Of a DNA stretch of 64,000 nucleotides, positions 55,206-64,000 are shown piece by piece (the first letter of the stretch is position 1; every line of letters starts with the position of its first letter). This DNA comes from Thomasclavelia ramosa DSM 1402 (GTDB lineage Bacteria; Bacillota_I; Bacilli_A; Erysipelotrichales; Coprobacillaceae): assembly GCF_014131695.1 (NCBI RefSeq), contig NZ_CP036346.1, forward strand, positions 2,790,001 through 2,854,000, read 5' to 3'. The translations under genes were made by a program, and so were the position numbers. The notes under the pieces were generated by a model. That model saw only the letters and a program-made list of their open reading frames with translations, ran no database searches and had not been told where the DNA came from.

Positions 55206-56964
55206 ATTGCATTGATAACAATGATGCTGCAACTGTTTCCAAATTAAGTTTTGCTGTTTTGATTTCATCAAACTGAATCTGATCACATGTTTCAAAATCA
55301 ACTTTTTTAGTTAACTTTTTAAAGCTTGCAAGTTCGTTTTTAATATTTGATTTCATTGCTTTATCAATTTGTTTACCATTTTTAGATAAAGCTGCTTCAA
55401 CCGTAAGAATCAAATTTTCAACTTCATTTTTAAAAACTAAACGCTCTTTAGTAACAGCATCTTGCTGTTCATACTGTTTAGCTTCATGAATAGCTCTTTC
55501 GATATCATCATCAGACATATTCGAAGTATTTTCAATAGTAATACTTTGCATATTTCCACTCGCTAAATCTTTAGCTGATACATTAACGATTCCGTTAGCA
55601 TCAATATCAAAAGTAACTTCAATTTGGGGTACCCCACGCATTGCCCGTTTAATTTTCTTTAGTTTAAATTTTCCTAAACTTTTATTATCTTTGGCTAATG
55701 GACGTTCCCCTTGAAGAACATTAATTTCTACCTGAGTTTGGAAGTTAGCAGAAGTTGTAAAAATTTGGCTATGACTCGTTGGAACTGTAGTATTACGCTC
55801 AATCAATGGCGTTGCCACACCACCCATCGTTTCAATTGATAAAGTCAATGGTGTAACATCAAGTAATAGAACATCAAAATTTCCAGTAGCTGCTATATCA
55901 CCAGACAACTTACCACCCTGAATACTAGCTCCTTGGGCTACACATTCATCTGGATTTAATGATTTACTTGCTTCCTTGCCAGTAATTTCTTTAATCTTAT
56001 CTTGAACAGCCGGAATTCTTGAAGAACCTCCAACTAAAATAATTTTATTTAATTCTTGTGGTGTTAAACGTGCATCGTTTAAAGCATTTTGCATTGGAAT
56101 AACAACCCGATCAACTAAGCCTTTTGTCAATTCATTAAATTTAGCTCGACTAATTTCAACCTCTAAATTTTTTGGTCCACTACTAGTATTAGTAATGAAA
56201 GGAAGATTCACAATAGTCGTAATCATTGTAGATAATTCTATTTTAGCTTTTTCACCAGCTTCGTTAATTCTTTGCATTGCTACTTGATCATGACTTAAAT
56301 CAATGCCTTCAATTCTTCTAAATTCATCAACAATATACTTAGCTATAATTTCATTGAAATCATCACCACCTAAATGATTATCTCCAGATGTTGATAAAAC
56401 TTCAATTACTCCATTTCCAATTTCGATAATAGAAACATCAAATGTTCCACCGCCTAAATCAAATACCATGATTTTTTGTCCATAGCTATTTTCTAAGCCA
56501 TAAGCTAAGGCTGCTGCTGTTGGCTCATTAATAATCCGTTTAACATTTAAACCAGCAATTCGCCCCGCATCTTTAGTTGCTTGACGTTGGGCATCATTAA
56601 AATAAGCAGGAACTGTAATGACTGCCTCTGTTACTGGTTCATGTAAATAAGCCTCAGCATCAATTTTTAACTTTTGTAAAATCATTGCTGAAATCTCTTG
56701 AGGGCTATAGTCTTTACCATTAATATTTTTACGATATGCAGTTCCCATTTCACGTTTAATTGATGCTACTGTATTTAACGGATTAGTAACAGCTTGACGT
56801 TTAGCATTTTCACCAACTAACCGTTTTCCATCATTAGTGAAAGCAACAACACTAGGGGTTGTTTTATTTCCCTCTGCATTCGGGATAATAATCCCTTTAC
56901 CATCTTCCATGTAAGCCATACAACTATTTGTTGTACCTAAGTCAATTCCAATTACTTTACTCAT
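55204..56964 (-). CDS. dnaK: Hsp70 chaperone DnaK
   Basis: A 586-residue Hsp70. Signatures: [26 protein letters not shown]-type [13 protein letters not shown] near 170 and [14 protein letters not shown] near 310. The C-terminal lid is about 25 residues shorter than usual and the acidic tail is missing. It refolds or holds client proteins with J-proteins. It is not next to hrcA or grpE but behind a J-domain gene, a DUF5685 gene and a zinc-ribbon membrane gene. Whether it is the only DnaK of the cell cannot be told here. Confidence 0.94.
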   Translation of the reverse strand: MSKVIGIDLGTTNSCMAYMEDGKGIIIPNAEGNKTTPSVVAFTNDGKRLVGENAKRQAVTNPLNTVASIKREMGTAYRKNINGKDYSPQEISAMILQKLKIDAEAYLHEPVTEAVITVPAYFNDAQRQATKDAGRIAGLNVKRIINEPTAAALAYGLENSYGQKIMVFDLGGGTFDVSIIEIGNGVIEVLSTSGDNHLGGDDFNEIIAKYIVDEFRRIEGIDLSHDQVAMQRINEAGEKAKIELSTMITTIVNLPFITNTSSGPKNLEVEISRAKFNELTKGLVDRVVIPMQNALNDARLTPQELNKIILVGGSSRIPAVQDKIKEITGKEASKSLNPDECVAQGASIQGGKLSGDIAATGNFDVLLLDVTPLTLSIETMGGVATPLIERNTTVPTSHSQIFTTSANFQTQVEINVLQGERPLAKDNKSLGKFKLKKIKRAMRGVPQIEVTFDIDANGIVNVSAKDLASGNMQSITIENTSNMSDDDIERAIHEAKQYEQQDAVTKERLVFKNEVENLILTVEAALSKNGKQIDKAMKSNIKNELASFKKLTKKVDFETCDQIQFDEIKTAKLNLETVAASLLSMQ

Positions 56965-56979
56965 TAATCATATCTCCTT

Positions 56980-57612
56980 CTAGCACATCCGGCCACCACA
57001 ACAACAATTCATCATACAATTAAGTAACATAATACTATAACAGCACTGCATTGTACTGCCAAAAGGCGAACCATAAGTCTGCTGCCCTGTCTGGTACTGT
57101 CTTTGACCACCTTTTAACTGCTGTAAAAATAATAGATATTGCAAGTTTCCAGGTTCCATTTGGGCAGCCGTCTGCGCATATTCAACTGCTGTAATGTTAT
57201 TACCAATTCCATTCATTGCTACAGCACTATAATAAAACCACATTGCATTACGAGTCTTAATTTGTTCCAAAATATTAAGTGCTTCTTGAAATCTTCGAGC
57301 ATTAATAAATCCAGCAGCCTCATTAAAAGCAGCTTGATCATTACCATTATACTGATAGCTAGATTGTGATTGTCCATTATACCCCGCACCTTGGGTATTG
57401 CCATAAGTTCGATTTGTAAAACCACGCTTACGATCATCCATGATTGTTTTATAAGCTGTCTGCACCTCTTTAAACTTTTCGGTATACGCAGCTTGATTAG
57501 GATTATTAATATTCGCATCCGGATGATATTTTTTACTCAACGTACGATATGCTTTTTTTACTTCATCATCAGTTGCATCAGATGATATTCCTAATATTTG
57601 ATACGGGTTCAT
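56980..57612 (-). CDS. J-domain co-chaperone with TPR-like and Cys-rich tail
   Basis: A 210-residue protein. The J-domain (about 1-65) has the HPD motif at 30-32 (KKYHPDAN) which activates Hsp70 ATPase. A Tyr/Gln/Gly-rich linker (about 70-105) leads into a TPR-like pair (about 110-165, [24 protein letters not shown]). The end is Cys-rich ([20 protein letters not shown]). There is no zinc-finger DnaJ core. It is 15 bases before dnaK and overlaps DUF5685 by one base. Confidence 0.85.
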   Translation of the reverse strand: MNPYQILGISSDATDDEVKKAYRTLSKKYHPDANINNPNQAAYTEKFKEVQTAYKTIMDDRKRGFTNRTYGNTQGAGYNGQSQSSYQYNGNDQAAFNEAAGFINARRFQEALNILEQIKTRNAMWFYYSAVAMNGIGNNITAVEYAQTAAQMEPGNLQYLLFLQQLKGGQRQYQTGQQTYGSPFGSTMQCCYSIMLLNCMMNCCCGGRMC

Positions 57613-58445
57613 TATTTCCTACCTTCCAATCGTTTTTGTCTAACTAATTCATACTTATTCCATACCCCACCATACAAGATATTTCTTATAATTGCGGCAT
57701 TTTCAATAATTGGCAATCTTTCAAAAGCCATGGTTGCTTCAGATATCATTAATTCTAAAATATCTTTGCATTTATCCTCAAACTGATCCGTTTGATATAA
57801 TTCTTTAAACGGATTATATGTTCTCTTTTTTAAATCTTGTTCAATATCTTCATAAGCATCAATAAAATAAATAAACTTCCCTAAATAAAATCCAAATTCA
57901 TATAATTCATCATGCCATTCATCATCTTTATAAGCACATATTTCACCCATTACTTCACCAAAATATTTAGAAATCTCATCAAGATTTGTAATTCCTTGAC
58001 TTTCATAGTCATTAATACAATGTAAACAAGTTTCGATATGTGCCAACTTATCTGGATATTCTTCCTTAATTTCTTGATATGCTTTTCTTAACAACCTTTT
58101 ATATGCCTGTTTACTAATCTTACGCTCATCTAACCAATCATCTTCACATTTAAAATATGTTAAAACAATCGTCATTTTAGCGGCATAATCAACACATTCA
58201 TTGTAACGAGTCGTATGCTTACTTAAAGGGTGCATAACACATCGTGATTCCCCTATCTTAGTTTCCGGTTCATACAAGCCACTCAATAAGATACTAATAA
58301 AATTCAAATCAAAATTCAAAGAGATTTGAGCCCGGCTACCATACTTTTCCTTAAGAGTTTTGCATAATCCGCAGTAATATGACTGATAAACATCAAATTC
58401 TTTAAATTTTAATTCTGGTTTATTGATAACAACGTAGCCAAACAT
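57612..58445 (-). CDS. DUF5685 family protein
   Basis: A 277-residue protein starting [20 protein letters not shown] with YYCGLCKTL and a C/H set (CVMHPLSKH), as in DUF5685. Helices carry acidic runs such as DAYEDIEQD, reminiscent of the Asp-rich motifs of isoprenoid synthase-like folds, which is only a resemblance. Function unknown. It is repeatedly seen next to J-proteins and DnaK in Firmicutes, from memory. It is 2 bases after the zinc-ribbon gene. Confidence 0.78.
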   Translation of the reverse strand: MFGYVVINKPELKFKEFDVYQSYYCGLCKTLKEKYGSRAQISLNFDLNFISILLSGLYEPETKIGESRCVMHPLSKHTTRYNECVDYAAKMTIVLTYFKCEDDWLDERKISKQAYKRLLRKAYQEIKEEYPDKLAHIETCLHCINDYESQGITNLDEISKYFGEVMGEICAYKDDEWHDELYEFGFYLGKFIYFIDAYEDIEQDLKKRTYNPFKELYQTDQFEDKCKDILELMISEATMAFERLPIIENAAIIRNILYGGVWNKYELVRQKRLEGRK

Positions 58446-58447
58446 CT

Positions 58448-58840
58448 TTATGTTCTCTTTTCAAACTTGTTTTGACAATTGGGACAAGTTACTACAACAG
58501 TTCCATGTCCTTTTGGCACTCTAACCATCTGCTTACATTTAGGACAGCTAAAATATTTGTTACTTGGATCTTGTTTACTCATCAATTTTAGTTTTAACCA
58601 CCGACTAAGTGGACTAAAGAAATTTAAATATTTGTCATTTTCTCGATTACGTGCATAAATATTTTTACTAAACATTCTAAATATTACAAATAGCCATGTT
58701 CCATAAGCAATAAAAGTTAAAACAATACTGCCAATAAACATATTTACGATAAAACAAATGACACAGACAATCATTAAAAAACTATTTAATTGATCAATGC
58801 CATACCTTCCTTGCATAAAGCGATAGAACTTTTCTTTCAT
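58448..58840 (-). CDS. Zinc-ribbon membrane protein
   Basis: A 130-residue protein with two predicted helices at about 18-37 and 42-60 and a C-terminal zinc ribbon C-P-K-C (about 100-103) and C-P-N-C (about 119-122). It is the first gene of the operon with DUF5685, J-protein and DnaK. Its role may be to bring the chaperones to the membrane; this is an inference from the layout. Confidence 0.75.
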   Translation of the reverse strand: MKEKFYRFMQGRYGIDQLNSFLMIVCVICFIVNMFIGSIVLTFIAYGTWLFVIFRMFSKNIYARNRENDKYLNFFSPLSRWLKLKLMSKQDPSNKYFSCPKCKQMVRVPKGHGTVVVTCPNCQNKFEKRT

Positions 58841-58934
58841 ATTTGCTCCCTAATTTTATTTTATACGACCTAAGTATATTTATTTATTATTAACTATTAA
58901 TGAACTTTTGATTAATACTATATAAAATAGTACT

Positions 58935-58943
58935 ATTATAGCA
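58935..58943 (-). promoter_or_regulatory. Extended -10 promoter of the DnaK operon
   Basis: TGCTATAAT on the minus strand (TATAAT 58940-58935). No consensus -35 and no CIRCE element are seen. An inverted repeat TACTAT/ATAGTA (58916-58932, 5-base spacer) spans the expected start of transcription. Confidence 0.65.
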
Positions 58944-58974
58944 TAAAAAACCATATCAGGATATCCTAACATGG
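58944..58974 (-). terminator. Terminator-like hairpin upstream of the DnaK operon
   Basis: CCATGTTAGGAT/ATCCTGATATGG with mismatches followed by TTTTTT on the minus strand, just before the promoter. It would stop transcripts from the intron side. Confidence 0.75.
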
Positions 58975-59059
58975 CTAATAATACTATATTATTTTTAACT
59001 TATTCCCTGGCTCATCAACAATTTAAATATTTTTTATTTTCTAAATAATCAGTAATAGG
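58975..59059. other. AT-rich spacer
   Basis: No ORF, repeat or motif I can support between the hairpin and the 3' end of the intron remnant. Confidence 0.5.
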
Positions 59060-59714
59060 TTAAAGGAATAAAATAATTTATTGCCCCACCGATTGAACTG
59101 TACGTGCAGGTCTAGTATACGGCTCTACATTTATATCAAATTACAAACTCTTAAGATAGTAATTTAGGCGATGTACCAATCCAGGTCTTTCCCTTTCTTA
59201 ATACCTAATATTTTCGGTAATATAATAAAGTTTATGACATTCATCCTACTATACCGCCCTAATTCTATATTAGCACATTTAAAGATGTCTTCATTACTAA
59301 ATTTGCACTCTATAAACGTTTTAGTCCTCCAGTATCTCTACCTACTATGACTTCATCTAACTTCTTACGATAAACCTTTTTCTACCGAGGATACTATCAT
59401 TGATTTTAAAGTTTACTAGACTTCCTCGTCCATAAAGCCTCTCGAAGTAGAGCATGAATCCTAATTCTTTCACAATGTCTTGATTTACTGTCTTAGTCTT
59501 ACATATACCATTTGGACTTTGGTTTGTAGCGCAACCTTATCCACCATTTAGCCTCATTAAGTTCCTGTTCACATGTTCAAAAGAATCGCTACATCACATT
59601 ACTTCCTTCACCCATGTCATTACTGTCAACAGGTTGTGGTTTTCTACGCTTGACGGTAACTACCTGTGGTTGGTTTATCTCTAACTGAATTCATGCCAGC
59701 CATGCCCGGCACAC
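59060..59714 (-). mobile_element. Decayed group IIC intron
   Basis: The minus strand begins GUGUGCCGGGCAUGGC at 59714, nearly that of the Oceanobacillus iheyensis group IIC intron, and continues with matching domain I blocks (GACAUGG..GAAGGAAG, GAACA.GUGAACAGGAACUU, AUGAGGCUA, UACAAACCAAAGUCC). A domain V-like hairpin GAGCCGUAUAC...GCACGUACAGUUC lies at 59092-59130. The reverse transcriptase is absent: only a short stretch with stops remains. The 5' end sits 3 bases after a terminator hairpin, the usual target of class C introns. The 3' boundary is approximate. Length is about 650 bases, against about 2 kb for a full copy. Confidence 0.87.
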
Positions 59715-59717
59715 GCT

Positions 59718-59751
59718 AAAAAGAGATATTAAATAATTAATATCTCTTTTT
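59718..59751. terminator. Long terminator palindrome at the intron 5' end
   Basis: AAAAAGAGATATTAA/TTAATATCTCTTTTT, a perfect 15-bp stem with a 4-base loop and T run on both strands. It is the insertion site of the intron and probably the terminator of the agr transcript. Confidence 0.85.
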
Positions 59752-60033
59752 AATCGAACATATTATTAATCCAGCTATTTTATAACATAATTTACTAAAC
59801 AAAGGTTCAAAATCTCGTCTCTATAATAAAAAAGCCATGCTAACAACCCTCAGTAATAATAAAAATCACTTTTTATTATATACGCTTTATCCCATTTAAT
59901 GTATATGTACGACGATTCTATCTTTATAGAAATTGATTATATTGAATCTTATTTATATAAATTTTTGCTTTGGCTATGCCATTAATAAATATTACTATTT
60001 AGTACATTTACCCTCTCCCAAAAGTTTGTACTA
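59752..60033. other. Non-coding region downstream of agrD
   Basis: No coding frame with a ribosome-binding site. It holds a 10-bp inverted repeat (ATAATAAAAA/TTTTTATTAT near 59855-59880) that may be a further terminator on the plus strand. Otherwise nothing that I can support. Confidence 0.5.
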
Positions 60034-60144
60034 TTATTTACTTGGTTTTTTTGGTCTATAATAATCACAAGGTGAACAATTATAACCATTAAGTTTTACT
60101 TTTTCTATTCTTTTTTTAATAACTTTTTTAATCATATTTTTCAT
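60034..60144 (-). CDS. agrD: AgrD-like cyclic peptide pheromone precursor
   Basis: A 36-codon ORF with GGAGG eight bases upstream of ATG 60144. It has AgrD layout: a basic amphipathic N-terminal helix (MKNMIKKVIKKRIEKVK), then NGYNCSPCDYY, then a short charged tail RPKKPSK with Pro spacing like the PxxP of AgrD tails. A Cys in the core (Cys23 or Cys26) would form the thiolactone ring with the carboxyl of a residue a few positions on. It follows agrC by 83 bases in the agrB-agrA-agrC-agrD order. The tail is basic, unlike the acidic staphylococcal type, and two Cys are present. Confidence 0.75.
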   Translation of the reverse strand: MKNMIKKVIKKRIEKVKLNGYNCSPCDYYRPKKPSK

Positions 60145-60210
60145 CTACATATCCTCCTCACTTCTAAAATATAACATAAATCGAGATAATGTTTTTTTAC
60201 ACCTCCTCAT
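60145..60210 (-). CDS. 21-residue ORF coupled to agrD
   Basis: ATG at 60210 with AAGGAGG 11 bases upstream; the frame ends with TAG at 60145, directly joined to the agrD ATG (TAGATG). The peptide starts MRRCKKTLSRF and ends RSEEDM. It may be a second small peptide or a translational-coupling leader for agrD. Its reality is open: short, and the ribosome-binding site is a bit far. Confidence 0.35.
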   Translation of the reverse strand: MRRCKKTLSRFMLYFRSEEDM

Positions 60211-60227
60211 ATGTTAAAAATACCTCC

Positions 60228-61463
60228 TTAAGTGTTTATTTTAATATTAAATATTACTTGATCATCATGATAATCGATAAACAAATCACCATGATATTTA
60301 TTAACAATATTTTTAATTATTTTTAATCCATACCCATGCCCTTCACCTTTATCCGTACTAAAATTAGGCTTAATCGGGCAAGTGTTCTTAATTCTAATGA
60401 TTAATAAATTATTAGTATATCTAATCATCACTGATACTAACTTATTGTGTTTTAATGCTTCGTTACATGCATTGTCAATTAAATTAAATATTAATGATGT
60501 TAAATCTTTTTCATTAAATACCAAACCCGCAACACTTATATCAAAATCAAAAATTATCTCAGGATATTCTTGTTGTTTAGCATATAAACAAGCATCAATA
60601 TAAATATTACCACTTTCAATATATGCTACTTGACCAATTCCCTTAAATACTTCATCAATATATTGAGTATATTGATTCTTTTTATCTAGACTTTCTAATA
60701 CAAGTTGATGATTCTTTAGGTCATGCTTTAATTTTCTTAAATTATCACTTTCCTGATTATAAAAATCAAGATACTTACTTATATATTTATTAGATATATC
60801 CTCCATTATCAATTCTTCATTTCTGATTGTTGTTTCAACATACATAGACAATATTTTTAAAAACATTATCCACAAAAATAATAGAATCAACACTAATACT
60901 GTAATTAAATTAACCAATCTTACCACACCAATATTATATATAATTACCATCGCATAATAAACTAATATATCGAGCATGATAAATAATTTTACTTGACGAT
61001 TTATTACTTTCTGAGTGGGAATAATCTTTAATTTATCCAAAACAACAATAAAAATAACTGTTAATATATTTATTAAAAAGACCATGATAAGCCTTTGAAT
61101 ACTAAATGATAATGTAACCTCACGGTTAAATCCAATAATAATATTAATAACATGGATTAGAGAATTAACAGTAAATATATAAAATAACTGGAATAAAGAA
61201 ACATAGAATATTACATTTGTTTTTTTAAATAAAATACAAATATAGCAAAAATCTATGACTATGATAATAGAATTCACAATCATGTATTCCCAAAAATTAT
61301 TACTAGTAGCCCCTGCTACAAGATAATTTACAATTGCATATAGCGGTGCCATTATAACTACTCTTTTAAATTTAACCTTTTCCTCTAATAGATAACTCGC
61401 AGTAAATGTAAGTGCGATAACATAAATTAAACAATAAAAATATTCACTAATAACTTCTATCAT
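60228..61463 (-). CDS. agrC: AgrC-type sensor histidine kinase
   Basis: A 411-residue kinase of the AgrC/GHKL type. About six or seven membrane helices fill residues 5-205, as in AgrC pheromone receptors. The H-box is LKHDLKNHQ at about 248, the N-box NLIDNACNEA, and the G-box GHGYGLKIIKN. It would sense the processed AgrD peptide and phosphorylate AgrA. Its ATG overlaps the agrA stop by four bases. Confidence 0.9.
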   Translation of the reverse strand: MIEVISEYFYCLIYVIALTFTASYLLEEKVKFKRVVIMAPLYAIVNYLVAGATSNNFWEYMIVNSIIIVIDFCYICILFKKTNVIFYVSLFQLFYIFTVNSLIHVINIIIGFNREVTLSFSIQRLIMVFLINILTVIFIVVLDKLKIIPTQKVINRQVKLFIMLDILVYYAMVIIYNIGVVRLVNLITVLVLILLFLWIMFLKILSMYVETTIRNEELIMEDISNKYISKYLDFYNQESDNLRKLKHDLKNHQLVLESLDKKNQYTQYIDEVFKGIGQVAYIESGNIYIDACLYAKQQEYPEIIFDFDISVAGLVFNEKDLTSLIFNLIDNACNEALKHNKLVSVMIRYTNNLLIIRIKNTCPIKPNFSTDKGEGHGYGLKIIKNIVNKYHGDLFIDYHDDQVIFNIKINT

Positions 61464-62125
61464 CTAAATGTCTCATAAAAACTTTTTCTCACTAACTTTC
61501 TTTTTCTTACACTTACTTCAAATTTACTGTTGATTCCATCTAGATACACATATCTATCTTCAAAATTAATAATTCGATGTTTATTTATTATTATATCCTG
61601 GCTTATTTCTATAAAATATTCATTCAAAACCTCTTTTACTTTCTTCAAAGAACTATTATTAATATTAATTTTTTTATCATGATAGACTATTGAAACAATA
61701 TGATTACCTAAATACTGACAGTAAATTATATCGTCAATCCTAATATTTATATCTATTCCATTTACCTTAAACGTAACATAATAATCACATTTGATTATCT
61801 CAATCACTTCTTTAACTTTCTCTACTAATTCTTCTTCAAGATTTCCTTTTGATACATATCCATATACATTAGGTCCAAAAGCTTCCTTGATCCGAGTATC
61901 ATAATTAGTCACAAATACAATTCTGTAATTACGATGTTGTTTTGAAAAAATAATTCCATCTATATCGGGCATATCAATATCAAGTAATATAAAATCTAGA
62001 TCATTATCTATTTTACTCGCAGAATTATACGAATAGACTCTAATGTCATCAAAATTTGTGATTAAAATATCTTTAATTTTATCTAAATATACTTGTTCAT
62101 CATCGATTATCCCAATAGAGATCAT
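61460..62125 (-). CDS. agrA: AgrA-type LytTR response regulator
   Basis: A 221-residue regulator. The receiver domain has D8-D9-E10, phospho-acceptor D49 in LLDIDMPDIDG and ITN-type Thr as VTNYD. The C-terminal LytTR domain (about 120-215) has IIYCQYLGNHIVSIVYH. It overlaps agrB by four bases and agrC by four bases, so the three genes form one tightly coupled unit. Confidence 0.9.
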   Translation of the reverse strand: MISIGIIDDEQVYLDKIKDILITNFDDIRVYSYNSASKIDNDLDFILLDIDMPDIDGIIFSKQHRNYRIVFVTNYDTRIKEAFGPNVYGYVSKGNLEEELVEKVKEVIEIIKCDYYVTFKVNGIDINIRIDDIIYCQYLGNHIVSIVYHDKKININNSSLKKVKEVLNEYFIEISQDIIINKHRIINFEDRYVYLDGINSKFEVSVRKRKLVRKSFYETFR

Positions 62126-62625
62126 TTTAATTCCTCCCCTCTTATCACTCTCATCAATACTATTACAAAATAATTAACCATATTGATTTGATAAACTATA
62201 CCTGTATTAAATAATACTATTATCAATATATAGAATAAATTAAAAATAATTATTTTTTTATATCTATATTTAAATAATAAATATAATGATATTCCTATTC
62301 CTATAAAATAAAATATTTCAACATATGCTACTATCCTACTCATAAAAATACAAAAAATAAAGTTTAACATCGTCAGTAAATAACAATTTCTAAAAGTATC
62401 GGCATGATAACCATCTAGATATTTTCGCCCGGCTACAAAACAGGCACAAATAATCAAGATACTCAGTGCATCCATAAATAATAGACCAATTATATAGACT
62501 GATATGATCGTTATAACCTGTGTCAAAATAAGTTCGAGCAAAAAGCGCAGATCTTCAACATTTTCTTTATCGACTAGCCCTCTATTATATAAGAGCCAGG
62601 CCATTTTGCGACAATAATTTTCCAT
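62122..62625 (-). CDS. agrB: AgrB-type pheromone-processing membrane protease
   Basis: A 167-residue AgrB with about five membrane helices. The catalytic His74 and Cys81 are in RKYLDGYHADTFRNC, fitting the GGyH...C pattern with six residues between. It cleaves and cyclises the AgrD precursor. First gene of the locus, preceded by a GGGGAG site. It has its own promoter and an inverted repeat in the gap to the GH1 gene. Confidence 0.9.
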   Translation of the reverse strand: MENYCRKMAWLLYNRGLVDKENVEDLRFLLELILTQVITIISVYIIGLLFMDALSILIICACFVAGRKYLDGYHADTFRNCYLLTMLNFIFCIFMSRIVAYVEIFYFIGIGISLYLLFKYRYKKIIIFNLFYILIIVLFNTGIVYQINMVNYFVIVLMRVIRGEELK

Positions 62626-62637
62626 AAAACTCTCCCC

Positions 62638-62663
62638 TTTGTAGAATATTTTAACACATTCTA

Positions 62664-62667
<4 letters not shown>
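62638..62667 (-). promoter_or_regulatory. agrB promoter with overlapping inverted repeat
   Basis: TTTGTAGAAT and ATTCTACAAA form a perfect 10-bp inverted repeat with a 10-base spacer. Inside the spacer is a -10 TAAAAT (62653-62648) paired with TTACAG (62676-62671) 17 bases upstream. A bound protein here would cover the promoter. The -35 lies in the terminator of the GH1 gene. Confidence 0.55.

Positions 62668-64000
<1,333 letters not shown>

Noticed and set aside
57139-57786. Plus-strand ORFs over the J-protein and DUF5685 genes
   Set aside because: Hydrophobic antisense shadows of conserved minus-strand genes.
58841-58943. CIRCE (HrcA) operator before the DnaK operon
   Set aside because: No TTAGCACTC-N9-GAGTGCTAA-like sequence in this gap; only a different short inverted repeat.
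59060-59714. Degenerate insertion sequence or pseudogene of a transposase
   Set aside because: The 5' GUGUGCC start, domain I blocks and domain V-like hairpin fit a group IIC intron; no transposase remnant or terminal inverted repeats were seen.

Overview
The window is low-GC Firmicutes DNA. Gene content points to a spore-forming gut anaerobe of the Erysipelotrichia/Coprobacillaceae type (relatives of Clostridium ramosum). This placement is an inference from a Bacillus-like order rlmB-sigH-rpmG-secE-nusG, sporulation genes (cwlJ-gerQ, yabP-yabQ-divIC), an NfnAB-type ferredoxin:NADP oxidoreductase, GlgC/GlgD/GlgA glycogen synthesis and secreted glycan hydrolases. No rRNA, tRNA, CRISPR array or complete mobile element was seen.

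Layout: 1-2.7 kb holds a secreted GH20 hexosaminidase (3' end outside the window). 2.7-7.0 kb is the cysS-mrnC-rlmB-sigH-like-rpmG-secE-nusG block, headed by a tRNA-Cys T-box. 7.0-12.2 kb carries a lipoprotein, a HAD phosphatase and glgC-glgD-glgA. 12.4-15.7 kb (plus strand) has cwlJ-gerQ, asnB and a small membrane protein. 15.7-24.9 kb holds folC, ung, two HAD phosphatases, an esterase, yabP-yabQ-divIC, a GrpB-family protein, a MATE transporter and an M18 aminopeptidase. 25-33 kb carries a DUF885 lipoprotein, a cell-wall-anchored GH5 protein with six chitobiase-type repeats and an anchored GH20 protein. 33-42.9 kb holds a YheO-type regulator with a CBS-type pyrophosphatase and an S4 protein, two membrane-bound XRE regulators, an exonuclease/quinone reductase/GNAT operon and nfnAB. 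43.1-44.6 kb has a divergent AgrB-like/LytTR pair. 44.7-49.8 kb (plus strand) has a HAD protein and tgt-queA plus queH. 49.8-58.8 kb holds a Rieske oxidoreductase, nadA-nadB-nadC, carbonic anhydrase and a four-gene operon of zinc-ribbon membrane protein, DUF5685, J-protein and DnaK. 59.1-59.7 kb is a decayed group IIC intron. 60.0-62.6 kb is an agr quorum-sensing locus (agrB-agrA-agrC and a 36-residue AgrD-like peptide), followed by a 6-phospho-beta-glucosidase cut by the window end.

The least ordinary content is regulatory or too small for routine gene calling. Both GH20 genes sit behind BglG/LicT-type RAT antiterminators that overlap terminators. The agr locus has an unannotated AgrD-like peptide and a 21-codon ORF coupled to it. 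A second AgrB-like protein has Tyr at the position of the catalytic His, and a 21-bp-phased direct repeat combined with an 11-bp inverted repeat lies between it and its LytTR partner. The intron sits directly behind a terminator hairpin. The DnaK/J operon is not the usual hrcA-grpE-dnaK-dnaJ arrangement.
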